A stretch of DNA of 64,000 nt, from positions 457,555,004-457,619,003 of the forward strand of contig NC_085137.1 in NCBI RefSeq assembly GCF_035046485.1, read 5' to 3'. A program made the translations under genes and the position numbers. Below the pieces are notes generated by a model. The model was not told where the DNA came from. It saw nothing but the letters and a program-made list of their open reading frames with translations, and made no database searches. Below are positions 52,799 to 63,450 of this stretch, one piece after another; the first letter of the stretch is position 1; every line of letters begins with the position of its first letter. Origin of the DNA: Aedes albopictus. Taxonomy: Eukaryota > Arthropoda > Insecta > Diptera > Culicidae.

Positions 52799-53096
52799 CA
52801 CACAGAAAAAGTCATGTAAATTTACGTCACTTGGACGCACATATGCAATGCAAGCAGCACATATGACGTACATTTAAACGCCAAAATGACGTAATTTTTT
52901 GTCACATTTAACTGATTTTTGAGTCATATGAAACGTAATGATGTACGATTCACAAATTGTTTACATCACAATGGACCCAATTTTACCAGAATAACGAATT
53001 GTTAAGTAAGAAAACCTATCAATTTACATCGTTAAATAGTTTACGTTCTGTGCAATAAATTTATGTCACGAGTAATTCTGATTTTTTCGTAGTGTG
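52799..53096. mobile_element. MITE, CACACAGAAAAA ends
   Basis: CACACAGAAAAAGTCATG at the left and CTGATTTTTTCGTAGTGTG at the right are imperfect inverted ends. Inside are repeated TTTACGTCA and ATATGACGTACATTTAAA words. The border duplication is not clear. Confidence 0.6.
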
Positions 53097-54747
53097 CACG
53101 TCAAAACGTTGGAATGTCGATGTAATAATCGTTTTAGCTGCTGAAGACTGAAAGAGCCGAAAACTTTCCAAAAATCAGCAATAACAGTCGAAAGCATCCA
53201 TCAAATTAATTGAGAAATCATTCAAAGGGGCTTTTCCCTCTTTCAAATTATTAGTTTAAAATAAATAATTAAATAAATAATAATAAATCCACCAAATTAG
53301 AGAACATATGACCGTTTTATTCCTCACACCAAGTCGAAACTGAAATTGGATGTTTGTGCTCTGTGATTATAACATTATGTTATGCTATATTCACCCTGAT
53401 AGACTTCTCCGAATCGACTATTACGACGCACATATATTAAAAAATCTCGACCAAAAACCGGAGATTGCCCTAAAATTTATTATTTCGATTGCCTTCACAA
53501 GTTTATGACCCCAGGACACAATGGTTTCCATAGAGTGAGGTTGGTGAGATTTTCCATTGAGACTTTGTTCCTCCTTGCCAACTGCCAACATTTCGTTTCT
53601 AAACAACGTTCGTACGACCCCGGACGATTCGACAAGCGATTCGTCCCTTGAGAATTTCCAACCAAAGTATGGCATCAAAAGCTTACCGAAACTTTCACGC
53701 CACCTTTCGAAAGTAACGGCGCGCCATCGCATCGTACCCCGTTAGGACCGAAATTTTCGTATTAAGTCCTTGAAAGAGGTAGACCAACCCGCATATCTAT
53801 ACACACTTTCGTGGTCTTAGTCTTAGGCAGGGGGTCCAAACACGCAACTTGGCACTGCTGCCATCGAGACACTCCCGCGCAAAGTGAACGCCAACTTGTT
53901 GTAGCGCAGCCCTCAGTGAAAATGTCAAAAGATACGAGCGGAAATCCATTAGCATTTTCATATCCTTTTTCGAGCTGGGGCCGGAATCGAAGTGAGAAAA
54001 CGGATTTCGGATGGGGTGGATCTCAACGAGGGCGACGACGACGACGACGACGGTTCGCTTTCCACCAAATGGATGCGGAGGGTTTATTACTCCGCTGACC
54101 TTGTGTCTTAGGTACGAGGTGGTGGGCGGACTGGAATGGGCAGGCACCCCGGAAAGCGTTCAGAAGTGAAGTGGGTTGCCGTGTTTGCCGGAATCGGGGC
54201 GGTAAATTTAATTTAAATTTCAATATCCTCCCCCTCGGGAGGGTTTTGTGTCGCATGGTAGGTACGTCAGAGAAGGTTGAACAAATGTTTAAGGCAAAGA
54301 GGGAGACCAAAAAATCATCTTTCATACAGCCTGGTCGCCGGTCGTGTGAATAATTCAGCAGCCTGGTAAACAGCTGTCGACACCTGCCCGTCTTTCGCTT
54401 GTAAATTCTTGATGAGTCCCATTACCAATCGATATCTACATATAGGTAGATATCGCATGCCTAGCTACGGAGGATGGACGACAAAGACAATAACAGTGTC
54501 GTAAGACAAGTTGGCCCCGAGACATCCATTGTCGCTGAGTGCAGGAATTTCAACAGAGAGAAAGAGTGGCGCATTTGCAGTGGATAAACCAATTACTGCA
54601 TGTCAAGAGAGCAAACGCTATGAGGATAGAGAAAGAAGTTGTCTAAAGTGTGCTTCAGTTGAAGGTACATACAATGGTCGTTGCTCGCTGTATGAGAAAA
54701 GAAGTGGAGATATAACTGCTCGACAGCTGGTGAATTCCAAAGAATAA
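53097..54747. other. Repeat-poor segment with (GAC)n; candidate regulatory DNA
   Basis: The first 190 bp are AT-rich with AATAAATAATTAAATAAATA-like text. The rest is GC-richer and free of the local repeat families. It holds a GACGACGACGACGACGACGG microsatellite at 54030-54050 and an ATATCTACATATAGGTAGATAT inverted pair near 54430. ORFs overlap on both strands (for example 53797-54147 minus and 53811-54098 plus) without domains. Confidence 0.35.
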
Positions 54748-54755
54748 CTGTGGAT

Positions 54756-55362
54756 TAGGGTGGCCCACACTTATATGAAAAACAAAAATTTCGATTTCGA
54801 TTTCGAATTTTGCCGCTAGGTGGCGCTGTAAGCGTTCAATGAACAAACCCTTTGGTATTATTGTAGGTGACTATATGCCAAAGAACTTTGTCGAAGACCG
54901 CGAAGTGATCCGACGGCTGTAAAAAAAAGTTATACCCTAGGCAAAGTGAGGCAAAGTATTGAGATTTCATTATTGATATTATTCCTTTACATGTATTGGA
55001 AAAATAACAAAAAAGTTTATCCTCACTTTACCTAGGGTATAACTTTTTTCACAGACGTTGGATCACTTTGCGGTCTTTGACAAAGTTGTTTGGCATATAG
55101 TCACCAATATTAATACCAAAGGGTTTGATTATTGAACGCTTACAGCGCCACCTAGCGGCAAAATTCGAAAACTTAAAATTTCTGCATACATTTGGTCAAG
55201 TTTTCCCATACAAACTTCAAGCGTTTTGAGCGCCCCCTTAAGCTCAACCGATTTCGCTCAAATTTTGAACGTAGCTTCTGGGAGTCCAAAACAACTGATT
55301 CAGGAGGTAAGACTTGGTATTTTTTGAAATTTTTGTTTTTCATATAAGTGTGGGCCACCTTA
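54756..55362. mobile_element. Palindromic MITE (TAGGGTGGCCCACAC ends), 8-bp duplication CTGTGGAT
   Basis: Same family as 21439-22191, with shared ends, arm sequence CCGCTAGGTGGCGCTGTAAG and central ATTGATATTATTCCTTTAC. The left arm has lost roughly 150 bp and carries a short TTTCGATTTCGATTTCGA iteration at the break. CTGTGGAT flanks it at 54748-54755 and 55363-55370. Confidence 0.85.
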
Positions 55363-55632
55363 CTGTGGATGCACTCCATTATCCTCATTCAAGCTAGTTT
55401 TCTGCACTTTAGTTTTACGTTAAAGAATCAACTTGTTGTACTCTATTGATATAGAAACACATCTAACTGTAATTTAGAATTGAGGTCATATAAATTATCA
55501 GGTATCAGAAGGCCGGCTCCAGAGGCACGTTATCCTCCTTTTTGGATATTTGAGCCATCACTATAATAATAGCCTATTTTATCATCTACCTGAGGCAAAA
55601 GAGAAGGAATCAAGGAGTAGCAACCGTAGATA

Positions 55633-56634
55633 GGGGTGGTGGGGATAAAGTGGACAACCTAAGCATTTTGGTCGTTTCCCGCGGAAATGCGGCAAAATCC
55701 ATCTGCTTTTCCGAGTTACATGGAAGGTAATGATATACTCTAGAAATCTTGTAAGGGGTTGCATTTAAAAAATATTGTTTTCTTTGATTATTTTATAGAG
55801 ATGAACCAGCCCAAGGCTGAAAGTCTCTAAAATAAAGCGAATTGAATTGAATTGATTATTTTATTCACCAAATCGTGCATCAAAATAGCGTGAAAAAAAT
55901 GTGTGGGGGTAAAATGGGCAATCGATGGGGTAAAATGAACAAGTCGTTAAAAGTTATATAACAGCATATTGTTTCTATGTTTTTAAATACAAATTATCAA
56001 ATTTCATACGATACCTTTATTTTGTTGTTTTCAAACTTTTAATCCAAACTTTAAAACACATTTAAATAATTATTGTAAAAATCGTGTAAAAAACAAGCAC
56101 TGTTTTGGATGAAAATTATATTTTGTTGATATAAAATATTTTTTTATAACTTTTTACTTCAACTGTCTCACGATATGTATGACGGCTGATGATTCTGAAG
56201 TTTGCAAAAAAAATATGAAATTTTGGTGAAATTTGAAGCGATTGTCCATTTTACCCTCACGGTCTGGTTTTGTAAAAATGATTTACAAAACTTTTTTTTT
56301 ACAAAACATAATTTTTTTTTGGTCAAATATATTCTTCTACGTGGACTTTATTGGTTTAGGGTTTAAAACTTGTAATAATTTGAAAATAACTTACGAGAAA
56401 ACCTTAGCAGTTATAAGCAGATTTTACATCATTTTCGATTTTTCACGTGATTTTTGAAGTTTTTGTCATCTTGAAGAGGTTTATTTGATTTTAATGTTCA
56501 AGATCAGCAAAAGTATAATGGTTCATGCTTAGGCATAAGCTCCAATCGTTGAAACATTTTGAAAAACAATAAAAGCCATGAAACTGTACCTTGTCCATTT
56601 TACCCCACCTGTCCACTTTACCCCCACCACCATG
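55633..56634. mobile_element. 1-kb inverted-repeat DNA element in the LOA 3' UTR
   Basis: GGGGTGGTGGGGATAAAGTG at the left and CACTTTACCCCCACCACC at the right are inverted. GTAAAATGGGCAAT and GGGGTAAAATGAAC words repeat the end theme internally. No transposase ORF is visible. It holds a short SINE tail at 55801-55847. Confidence 0.65.
55801..55847 (+). mobile_element. SINE 3'-end fragment with 13-bp target duplication
   Basis: GATGAACCAGCCCAAGGCTG and AAAGTCTCTAAAATAAA correspond to the tail of the SINE at 25871-26041. TTGATTATTTTAT lies on both sides, showing an insertion that was already truncated when it landed. Confidence 0.65.
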
Positions 56635-56822
56635 TGCAGTCAGTCTAAGCTAAGCAACCTGAAGGAAAAGAGAATCAATTTGGATTGGGGTGGGAATAGG
56701 GACAGGTAGGAAAATATGAAAAGATACCCTGGAAGAGGGCACTTACGCATAAGCAAATTACAATGGGTATGAGCAGCGCCCTAAAAAGGGCACTGTGATA
56801 ACGCATAAAACGTAGAGATAGC

Positions 56823-57125
56823 CTATGGCTCTTTACCACAGCGGGTTAAGAACAACTGAACATCCTGAAGAATCAGGTTTCTGAAGTCAACTTCACTGTT
56901 TACCGAGTACTCGGAAACGCAGTTGCGCAAAAACTGGACAGTTACAGTTATCAAATGATACGAAGTTCCATAATCGAAATCACAGCTATCACATGCAAAA
57001 GAATCAGCTTGCTGAATACACGCCATGTGATAGCTGAGTCGGCAGTGGCCAGTCAATGCTTTGTCCAGCATGCTGCAAATCTGCTTAGACAGATTAGTTA
57101 GATACTTCGCCACCCCTGGAGATGG
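56823..57125 (-). pseudogene. LOA copy 2 C-terminal Cys/His segment
   Basis: The frame reads LYCTEPSPGVAKYLTNLSK-like sequence, then RLSYHMACIQQADSFACDSC and a frame-shifted YHLI..CPVF. It aligns with 11700-11942 of copy 1. About 120 bp present in copy 1 between the RNase H end and this segment are missing, with TCA shared at the joint. Confidence 0.7.
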
Positions 57126-57126
57126 C

Positions 57127-57903
57127 TCAGTACAATACAATTCTGTTTGATGCTCCAGTGCGAGCTAACTCATCAGCCAATTCATTTCCAGCAATGGAAG
57201 AATGGCCAGGTACCCATATAAGATGAACAGCGTTTGCTGAATTCAGCTGCTCGATTTGAGTTCGACCAGCGATAACTATCTTCGACCTGGAGTTGACCGA
57301 AGCAAGTGCTTTAATAGCAGCCTGGCTATCTGAACAGAAGTATATTACTTTGCCCATTACGTGCTGTTGAAGTGTCGATTGCACTCCGCACATAACAGCA
57401 AAGATTTCGGCCTGAAAAACGGTGCAGTGTCTTCCAAGTGAGTAAGACTGATACAGCCTTAGTTCACGAGAATAAACACCAGCACCTGCTCGACCTTCGA
57501 GAAGGGAGCCATCAGTGTAACATACGATGCCGTCTGGAATACTTCTTTCCAGATATCCAGATGTCCACTCTTCCCGGGAAGGGAATTTCGTGGAAAATGT
57601 CCTATATGGAAAATTACAAGCAATTGTAAGATCACTTGGAGAAAGAACAATTTTGTCCCAATTCACCAAAAGTGAAAACAACGAGGTGTGTGTTGATGTG
57701 CGGTTCACAGGAGTTTCCTTTAGTAGACCGAGTACCCGTAACCGGTAAGTGCAAGAAAGGGCTTCTTGTTTGAGATGAATGTGTAGTGTGGCAACGTCAA
57801 AGAGAACTTCGAGCACTGCCGTGGGAGTTGAAGGGAACGCTCCAGACATCGCCATTAAGCACATCCTTTGGAGATGGCCTAATTTTGATTGGACCGTTCT
57901 CAC
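57127..57903 (-). pseudogene. LOA copy 2 RT connection and RNase H domain, RNase H motifs intact
   Basis: The 258-codon open frame covers VQSKLGHLQRMCLMAMSG, then RNase H: YTDGSLLEGRAGAGVY (Asp), FQAEIFAVM (Glu), SDSQAAIKALAS (Asp) and WVPGHSSIAGNELADELA (Asp). All four carboxylates expected of an RNase H active site are present in one uninterrupted frame, unlike copy 1. The upstream RT palm is missing, so the protein would not support retrotransposition. Confidence 0.75.
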
Positions 57904-58500
57904 TTCGCCGTTTTGCCATCACTACACAAGACATTCATAGGTCTATATTGGTCGAACAACAGTTGTGTAAATACATTTGATATACTTGGGTTTTAGACCC
58001 CAAGTTGTACTCAAGGGTTCGCTGGCTTTTCCCGAAGGCCATACAAGCTTTCATGATTCTGAACTCAATGTGAGGTGTCCAGGAAAGCTTGAAATCAAGA
58101 ATAACCCCTACGTACTTTACCTGATCAGCCACATTGATTTCAGAATCAATGAGACGCAAAGCTCGAACGGTTTCCGTGAAAAGAACAATAGATGTTTTAC
58201 TCGGATTTACCGAAAGGCCATATTAGCGACACCAATTCTCAACTATCTGAAGAGCGCTTTGCATCAGGTCGAAAAGAGTGCTGATGCACATACCGACTAA
58301 CGTTAGGAATTCGTCGGCAATACCATAAGTAGGAAAACGCTATTACCGAGTTGCCTCACTCAATAGTGCATCTGCTTCGAGTTTCGACAAAAACAGTGAC
58401 AAGACTCCCCCTGTTTGTAACCATCTACAAATACTCAACTTCCCAATCGCTGGTAGACGCAATCTCGAGAAGAGATATCGATTTCTGAGCATTTGGTGGT
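57904..58500 (-). pseudogene. LOA copy 2 reverse transcriptase remnant
   Basis: In several frames: QVKYVGVILDFKLSWTPH (57935-58159), IVLFTETV-like sequence, an FPTYGIADEFLT-like stretch where FADD has become IADE, and QMLRNRYLFSRL near 58490. The RT is broken by frameshifts and the metal-binding Asp pair is changed. The 58350-58420 part shows the unmutated form of the region altered by the snap-back in copy 1. Confidence 0.65.
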
Positions 58501-58597
58501 TCTACCCCATTACCCCGAATGCCATTAACCCGAAAGCATATTTTTAGAAGGTTATTCTGATGATGGTATGTATATGGTTTTCATAAACACGCTAACG

Positions 58598-58885
58598 CCG
58601 CTCAGCACAAAAGTGCATAATTTCCAGACTACACCAAAAATGTGTAACCCTTGCACATTTACAAAATCAGCTCCTGTGTCCGCAAAATCGTTAAATTCTC
58701 AAACATTTTTGTACAGCAATCTAGCTAGGTTTACTAGTGACCTTGGAAAACAAAAAAAATATCAACATTTCGCATCTAGACGAGTGTACGAGCTGTTTTT
58801 GAGAATGTGTAACTGTAACACATTTTTGTGTGGTCTGGAAATTATGCACTTATGAGTAGGGCTTACACATTTTAGTGCTGAGCGG
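58598..58885. mobile_element. MITE, CCGCTCAGCAC ends
   Basis: CCGCTCAGCACAAAAGTGC at the left and AGTGCTGAGCGG at the right are inverted. Further in, CATAATTTCCAGAC and CACAAAAATGTG-like words pair with GTCTGGAAATTATG and CACATTTTTGTG. 288 bp. Confidence 0.65.
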
Positions 58886-59392
58886 TTTTACTGTGAAGGA
58901 TATAGGTAATGATCGGTTTCCTTTTTATAACTTCCTCAATCTTTGTGAGCTTTCAATAAATAAATGAAATAAAAAAAAACGTTAGCAAAATGAAGTTTAA
59001 CACAGAGCGCGACTATCCCAGAGACAGGCGATAAAATACTCAATTTTTCAAAATCTATGACATTTTTCGGAAAACATGTGGAATGACCCATTTCCCAGAA
59101 AATTGTTTTCCGGAAATCCATTTTCTGGAATGCTACATTTCCTGTAAAACCGTTAATGCATTTTTTTCGCAGACTCAAATCTGAACATTTTAAAGTCGAT
59201 CTATACCAACTGACAATTTTTGGTTCAGACTGGTCTTCATTTGAGAATTGAGACATGCTGATATCCAAGAGTTCTGAAATAGAAATCTTAACAAAATACA
59301 AAAAAATCAGTTACGATGCCGACAGTATTATCACTACTGCTAGAAAGAACAGACATTGTTAAAAGAAGGAATAATATAATATAACACTGACA
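58886..59392. other. Unassigned AT-rich segment
   Basis: Contains an A-rich stretch at about 58968 and GGAAATCCATTTTCTGGAA-like partly palindromic sequence near 59112. The 121-aa minus ORF (58936-59301) shows no domain. Confidence 0.3.
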
Positions 59393-59400
59393 GCTGTAAT

Positions 59401-59926
59401 CAAGGATGGAAATCTAGTGATCATGATAAGATCCTGAATGTGTCGCGGTTGAAGCGCATCGCGCGATCATAGCAACAACGATAGAACCTTGTCGTCAAGC
59501 ATTATAACAAACCACGCTCCGCGAAAATTGAATCGCGAGGCATGTGCGGCCATGATGCGATCGTTATCATGAAGTCGAAATGATGAATACCGAAAATCAT
59601 TCACTTTTTGTGCATTCTTGTTGCTCTTATATCAAGATATGCCAATAAATGTATTGTTTTCAATCATGAATTCTGTTTATTGGTCCATAAATGGTTTGAA
59701 TCAAGGTTTAAATAGTGTTGAATAAAATTTATCGCGACTTGTAACATGATCTGATAACGTGTGATCCCATGATAAAGCGTGCATCGAAAGCTTTGATTGC
59801 CTGTGATCCCATGATACAAGCACGGGGCGAGGGTGTCGGCATCATGCTACTGCAAGAGCAAAGGCAATCTTGGATTGTTCGTATCCTGTATCATTTGTCA
59901 CTAGAAGTGATTTTCTTCCATCCTTG
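59401..59926. mobile_element. hAT-type nonautonomous element (CAAGGATGGAA ends), 8-bp duplication
   Basis: The ends CAAGGATGGAA and TTCCATCCTTG are inverted; GCTGTAAT flanks at 59393-59400 and 59927-59934. The interior repeats GATCATGAT, TGTGATCCCATGATA and GCGATCAT words near both ends. There is no transposase. 526 bp. Confidence 0.75.
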
Positions 59927-59934
59927 GCTGTAAT

Positions 59935-60185
59935 ACTAAACGAATTCATTTGAAAGAATAGCCCTAAAACAAAATAAATGAATAATATGTATGCCATCTG
60001 TTCTTGTATGAGATATAGCTGTCAGCAAAGGCCCTTTAAATGCTGGCTGTCAATACTGGCTCATTAGACCGTAAACACATTTGGCCAACGTATCACTACG
60101 CTAAATGGTCATTCAGTTGATCTAGCTGAGCTAGCTATAAGACCGATCCAAAAGTGAGCCTATTGCTTGAAGTAGGGAAAATCTC
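59935..60185. other. Short unassigned segment
   Basis: No feature apart from a TTGAAAGAATAGCCCT word near 59950, which belongs to the dispersed motif described at 60364-60730. Confidence 0.3.
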
Positions 60186-60363
60186 TTAAGGGGTGATTCA
60201 CAAATTATGTCACGCAAAAATAGACCATTTTCAGCCGCCCCCCCTCTCCCCTATGTCACACTTTTTGTATGGGACCTCAATATTTTTTGTAAGGGTCGTC
60301 ACGCTCTGCAAACCCCCCCCCCTCCCCTCTAAAAGCGTGACGTAATTTGTGTACGGACCCTAA
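60186..60363. mobile_element. MITE of the ACGTCACGC family, third copy
   Basis: TTAAGGGGTGATTCACAAAT then TATGTCACGC at the left pairs with GCGTGACGTAATTTGTG at the right and a GGACCCTAA border. Runs of C replace the G-runs of copy 1, so it lies in the opposite sense. Confidence 0.75.
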
Positions 60364-62385
60364 GGAAGAAAGCTATTAAACAACTATGTAACAATTTAAG
60401 TCGAAAGTACAGCCCTTTTCTACACCAGATGGAATTAATAGATTGATAGCCAATAAATTCAGTAACGATGTAACTAGAAAGAACAGCCTAAACATTGGAG
60501 AAGGGCAAATCTCATATACAGTAAGAAGTTAGAACAGTCTATTTGAAAAAAAAAGAAAACTATCAGATCAAGGCGCCAGTTTGGCCGCCAGTGAATTATG
60601 AACAACTCAACTTGAAAGAACAGCCTATTGTTCCAAGAAGAACAAATTCCCTGTAGAGTTACATAGTTTATTGGTCTGCAAATAAACTATGTAACACTCC
60701 AACTCGAAAGAACTGCCTCTGACGAAAGGAAGGAAAAAGAAGGAAAAACTTTACGATTTGAGTGATCCTAAGACGACTTGAAAATCGATGTTTTAACTAA
60801 AAAAATATCATAATTTCATGTTTTAATTTTAGGCGTTCATTCCACTTGATTGAAGTGAGTTATGAAATAGTGTTTTAATAAAAAATAAATAGCTTTCAAA
60901 TGCTTCAAAAATACGCTCAAAATTGAAGGTGACCCATCTTGCCCCGCGGTTGTTTATATGGAGATTATATGGAATGTATCGCATAAGCAAAAAGGCTAAA
61001 AACCATTTTATTTTTTATTTCCAATGAGAGTGAATAATTGTTCAATCAATACCCTAAACTTTTGTATATTCATGCTGGTCACCTAGCAAAAGTATTAACA
61101 TAATCAAAACATTGGTAATGCGCTCGAAACTAACTTAATCTAGGTAGTTTTTTTTCGAGCATGCAAAAACTTATCTCTATATTAACCTCCACCATAGTTA
61201 TTCTGTTTATTTGAAACCTAAAAAAATATGTTTTCCATGCAATATATGAAAAATAATAAAAAAAATATTAGATGGAATCCTTCACTGTACATTCAAAATG
61301 AAATAAGTTGATTTTCCGGCTGTTTCCAGAAAATCTTTTATTAGTGTATGATAATACTATTGTTCCTATTGTTCCTTCTTCAAATGCAGAAAAAAAAACA
61401 CCCGGAAGTTGTAACACTTTGAAAAAATCGTGATAACTGTATTATTATATGATACTATTTGCCTAGAAACGCTATTTGACCCTCTCAACGTATTTTTGCT
61501 GTAAACTAGAATTCAACAGCTTTCAAACAAAAAAAGAGGTTTAAAATCGGTCAACTGGTTAAAAAACTGTAATTTATTCTTGATTTTTACGATCATAAAA
61601 TTGATCACCCTAATAGGCAAATCTGACGGAAGCTATCGATCTCTCCGCATCTGGTGGCAGGAATGAGAATCCTACGAAAAGCGTGACTCCTCCAAAAAGT
61701 GTCACGGTTCAGCATAGGCAAAGTGCACTTTTTTCACTTTTTCGTATCGAATTCTGCATCGTATTGAATCAAACAAGCACTTTTTTGAAAGACAATTTAA
61801 TTCTCTTTCAGATGCGCATAGATCCGGTAGGAACTTACGAACAATTTATGTGGAGCTTTTGCTATGCCTCCGGCGGGCGATCTTCCGGATTTTTGTTAGC
61901 TGGCCAATCTGGTGTCCGTCGGTATGGGCATCGAGAATGATGATATTAGAAGCCATTGCAAATGGAAAATAGCAACTTCTAGAGCAAAAAAATAGTAAAA
62001 TTTGATGACAAAAAATTGTTTTTTTTTTTTATGTAAACAAACGATTTTCTCTTTATCTCACCATGCGCCTCTACAATTGGGGGTCATCCGAATAAGCCTA
62101 TAACGATATAAAAAAATACGAGTCTAATTATTTTCGATAAACTACAAAACCGCCATGTATCACGATGTTTGGAGACACACTATCGATTTTCTATGGAATG
62201 GTTGTATTATTAAAAAAAATCTTGATGAAGTCGATTAGATTGGTTGTTTCTCACTGCTAGGTGAATTTATTGTTATTAAATTCATTGAAGACTACGAAAT
62301 ACGATTCATTACTAATTTGGGTGTCATTTGGGTTGCGAAAATACGTCAAAATAATTTGATCAGTTTTGATGTATTAGGTGCTCCA
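60364..62385. other. Unassigned 2 kb; dispersed AACTYGAAAGAACAGCCT motif at the left
   Basis: Near 60400, 60475, 60618 and 60700 the word AACTYGAAAGAACAGCCT or a close variant recurs at irregular spacing (weaker ones near 59338 and 59950). The remainder, 60760-62385, is AT-rich with no ORF of interest (61683-61940 has no domain) and no inverted structure that could be supported. Confidence 0.35.
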
Positions 62386-62389
62386 CTGT

Positions 62390-62665
62390 GCGTTGGCCGT
62401 TGGGTAGACGAATATCACAGATGTGATAGTTCACAATGCGTTCTAAGCATTTCAGAAGAAAAGAGGTCAACCTGTTGGGCCTGAAACTCTTTGTTTCTTT
62501 ATACGACGCCCGATTCAATTTTGGAATAAACTTTACAGTAATATTCCGCCTAGATTTGGGAATATACCCTGTAGAAAAACTGCAAAATGATATTTTTCAA
62601 AACATGTCTGAAATAATCAAATCTCTACTGAAGCAAAATAGGACTAAATCCCATCTGCCCCGGAC
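62390..62665 (-). pseudogene. LOA reverse transcriptase fragment, copy 3
   Basis: On the minus strand it corresponds to 9846-10090 of copy 1: an LLQ-type start, FATGY-like GYIPKSRRNITVKFIPK, then FRPNRLTSFLLKCLERI-like text. Both ends are truncated and small gaps are present. A third, older member of the family. Confidence 0.7.
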
Positions 62666-62837
62666 TGTGACTGGGAATTCCTGAAACGCAAAGTTTACGA
62701 AGTAACATTCACATGTTCGAAAAAGATGTACAAAATGTTTACGAAGTCGCTCGCTCACTGCAGATGGTACGTGCCCAGTTTATAGCCTCCGCTTTTTTTT
62801 GCAGCACGTACGGAAGTGGAACCATTTCGGCAGTGCT

Positions 62838-63020
62838 TCTACTTTGGACACTTTTCTGCTGTAACTCAGCCAATTTTGAACCAATTGGCATTATTTTTGG
62901 AACGAAGTGAGATATCTATAGTATCTGGCCGTGTACAAAATTTCTAGTCAATTGATTTTGAATTGACTGAGTTGTGACGAAAAACTAACCAAAATACCAG
63001 CCATTGCTCAAGTAGCTCGG
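62838..63020 (-). repeat. Copy of the 1136-1312 repeat, inverted
   Basis: On the minus strand TATTTTGGTTAGTTTTTCG, then GAAATTTTGTACACGGCCAG, TACTATAGATATCTCAC and AAAATTGGCTGAGTTACAGC follow the same order as at 1136-1312. Confidence 0.55.
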
Positions 63021-63180
63021 CATCGGTACTCTATCTGAAGTTGTACCTCAAACAAATGAAAAAAAAAATCAGTCCAATCAGATCCGGATATGATACAGTT
63101 GAGAATTTATGGTGGTGTAAATATTGGGTTCCTATTTAAACATCGAGCTTGTTGCAATTTAAAACAAATACTCCCAACCT

Positions 63181-63450
63181 TTAATCTTCAGAATTCCCAT
63201 CACGCCAAGACCATAGTTCCACAAATTGCTCGTAAGGTGTCGTCTGCTTCCCATAATGCGCCCCACTTATCTCCAGTATGCAATAAATCACATCGCCAAA
63301 GCTGCCAATGGCAATCTGTGTTTCGCTGTGTATCGCGCTGACCAAGAGCTGCCAGTCCGGATCCATTGTGGCCGCGTTGCTGCATCCTTTCGGTACCCAG
63401 TAGGTACCCAGTTCACGGAAAAATACCACACAGTCGTTGGAAAAGAGCAA
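63181..63450 (-). CDS. Unidentified ORF, possible exon or transposon remnant
   Basis: The 89-codon frame reads VVFFRELGTYWVPKGC, MDPDWQLLVSAIHSETQ, SFGDVIYCILEISGAHYGKQ and ends FVELWSWRDGNSED. The text is not periodic, is rich in Trp and Cys, and uses mixed codons, all unlike the repeat-born ORFs nearby. A possible acceptor (TTTTCCATATAG on the minus strand) lies just upstream. The family was not recognised. Overlapping ORFs in other frames weaken the case. It could be a host exon, a gene fragment or part of an unknown element. Confidence 0.22.
   Translation of the reverse strand: MLFSNDCVVFFRELGTYWVPKGCSNAATMDPDWQLLVSAIHSETQIAIGSFGDVIYCILEISGAHYGKQTTPYEQFVELWSWRDGNSED

Larger units (their letters stand above)
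55498..58500 (-). mobile_element. LOA-clade (Lian-like) non-LTR retrotransposon, copy 2
   Basis: On the minus strand it runs from an RT fragment (5'-truncated near 58500) through RNase H to the C-terminal finger and a 3' end identical in type to copy 1 (GGAGCCGGCCTTCTGATACC at 55500-55519). A DNA element (55633-56634) is inserted in the 3' UTR. Apart from the missing 5' half it is less damaged than copy 1. Confidence 0.85.

Noticed and set aside
53137..53170. Third hammerhead motif (CTGAAGA ... GAAAAC)
   Set aside because: No complementary stem could be formed between the two boxes.
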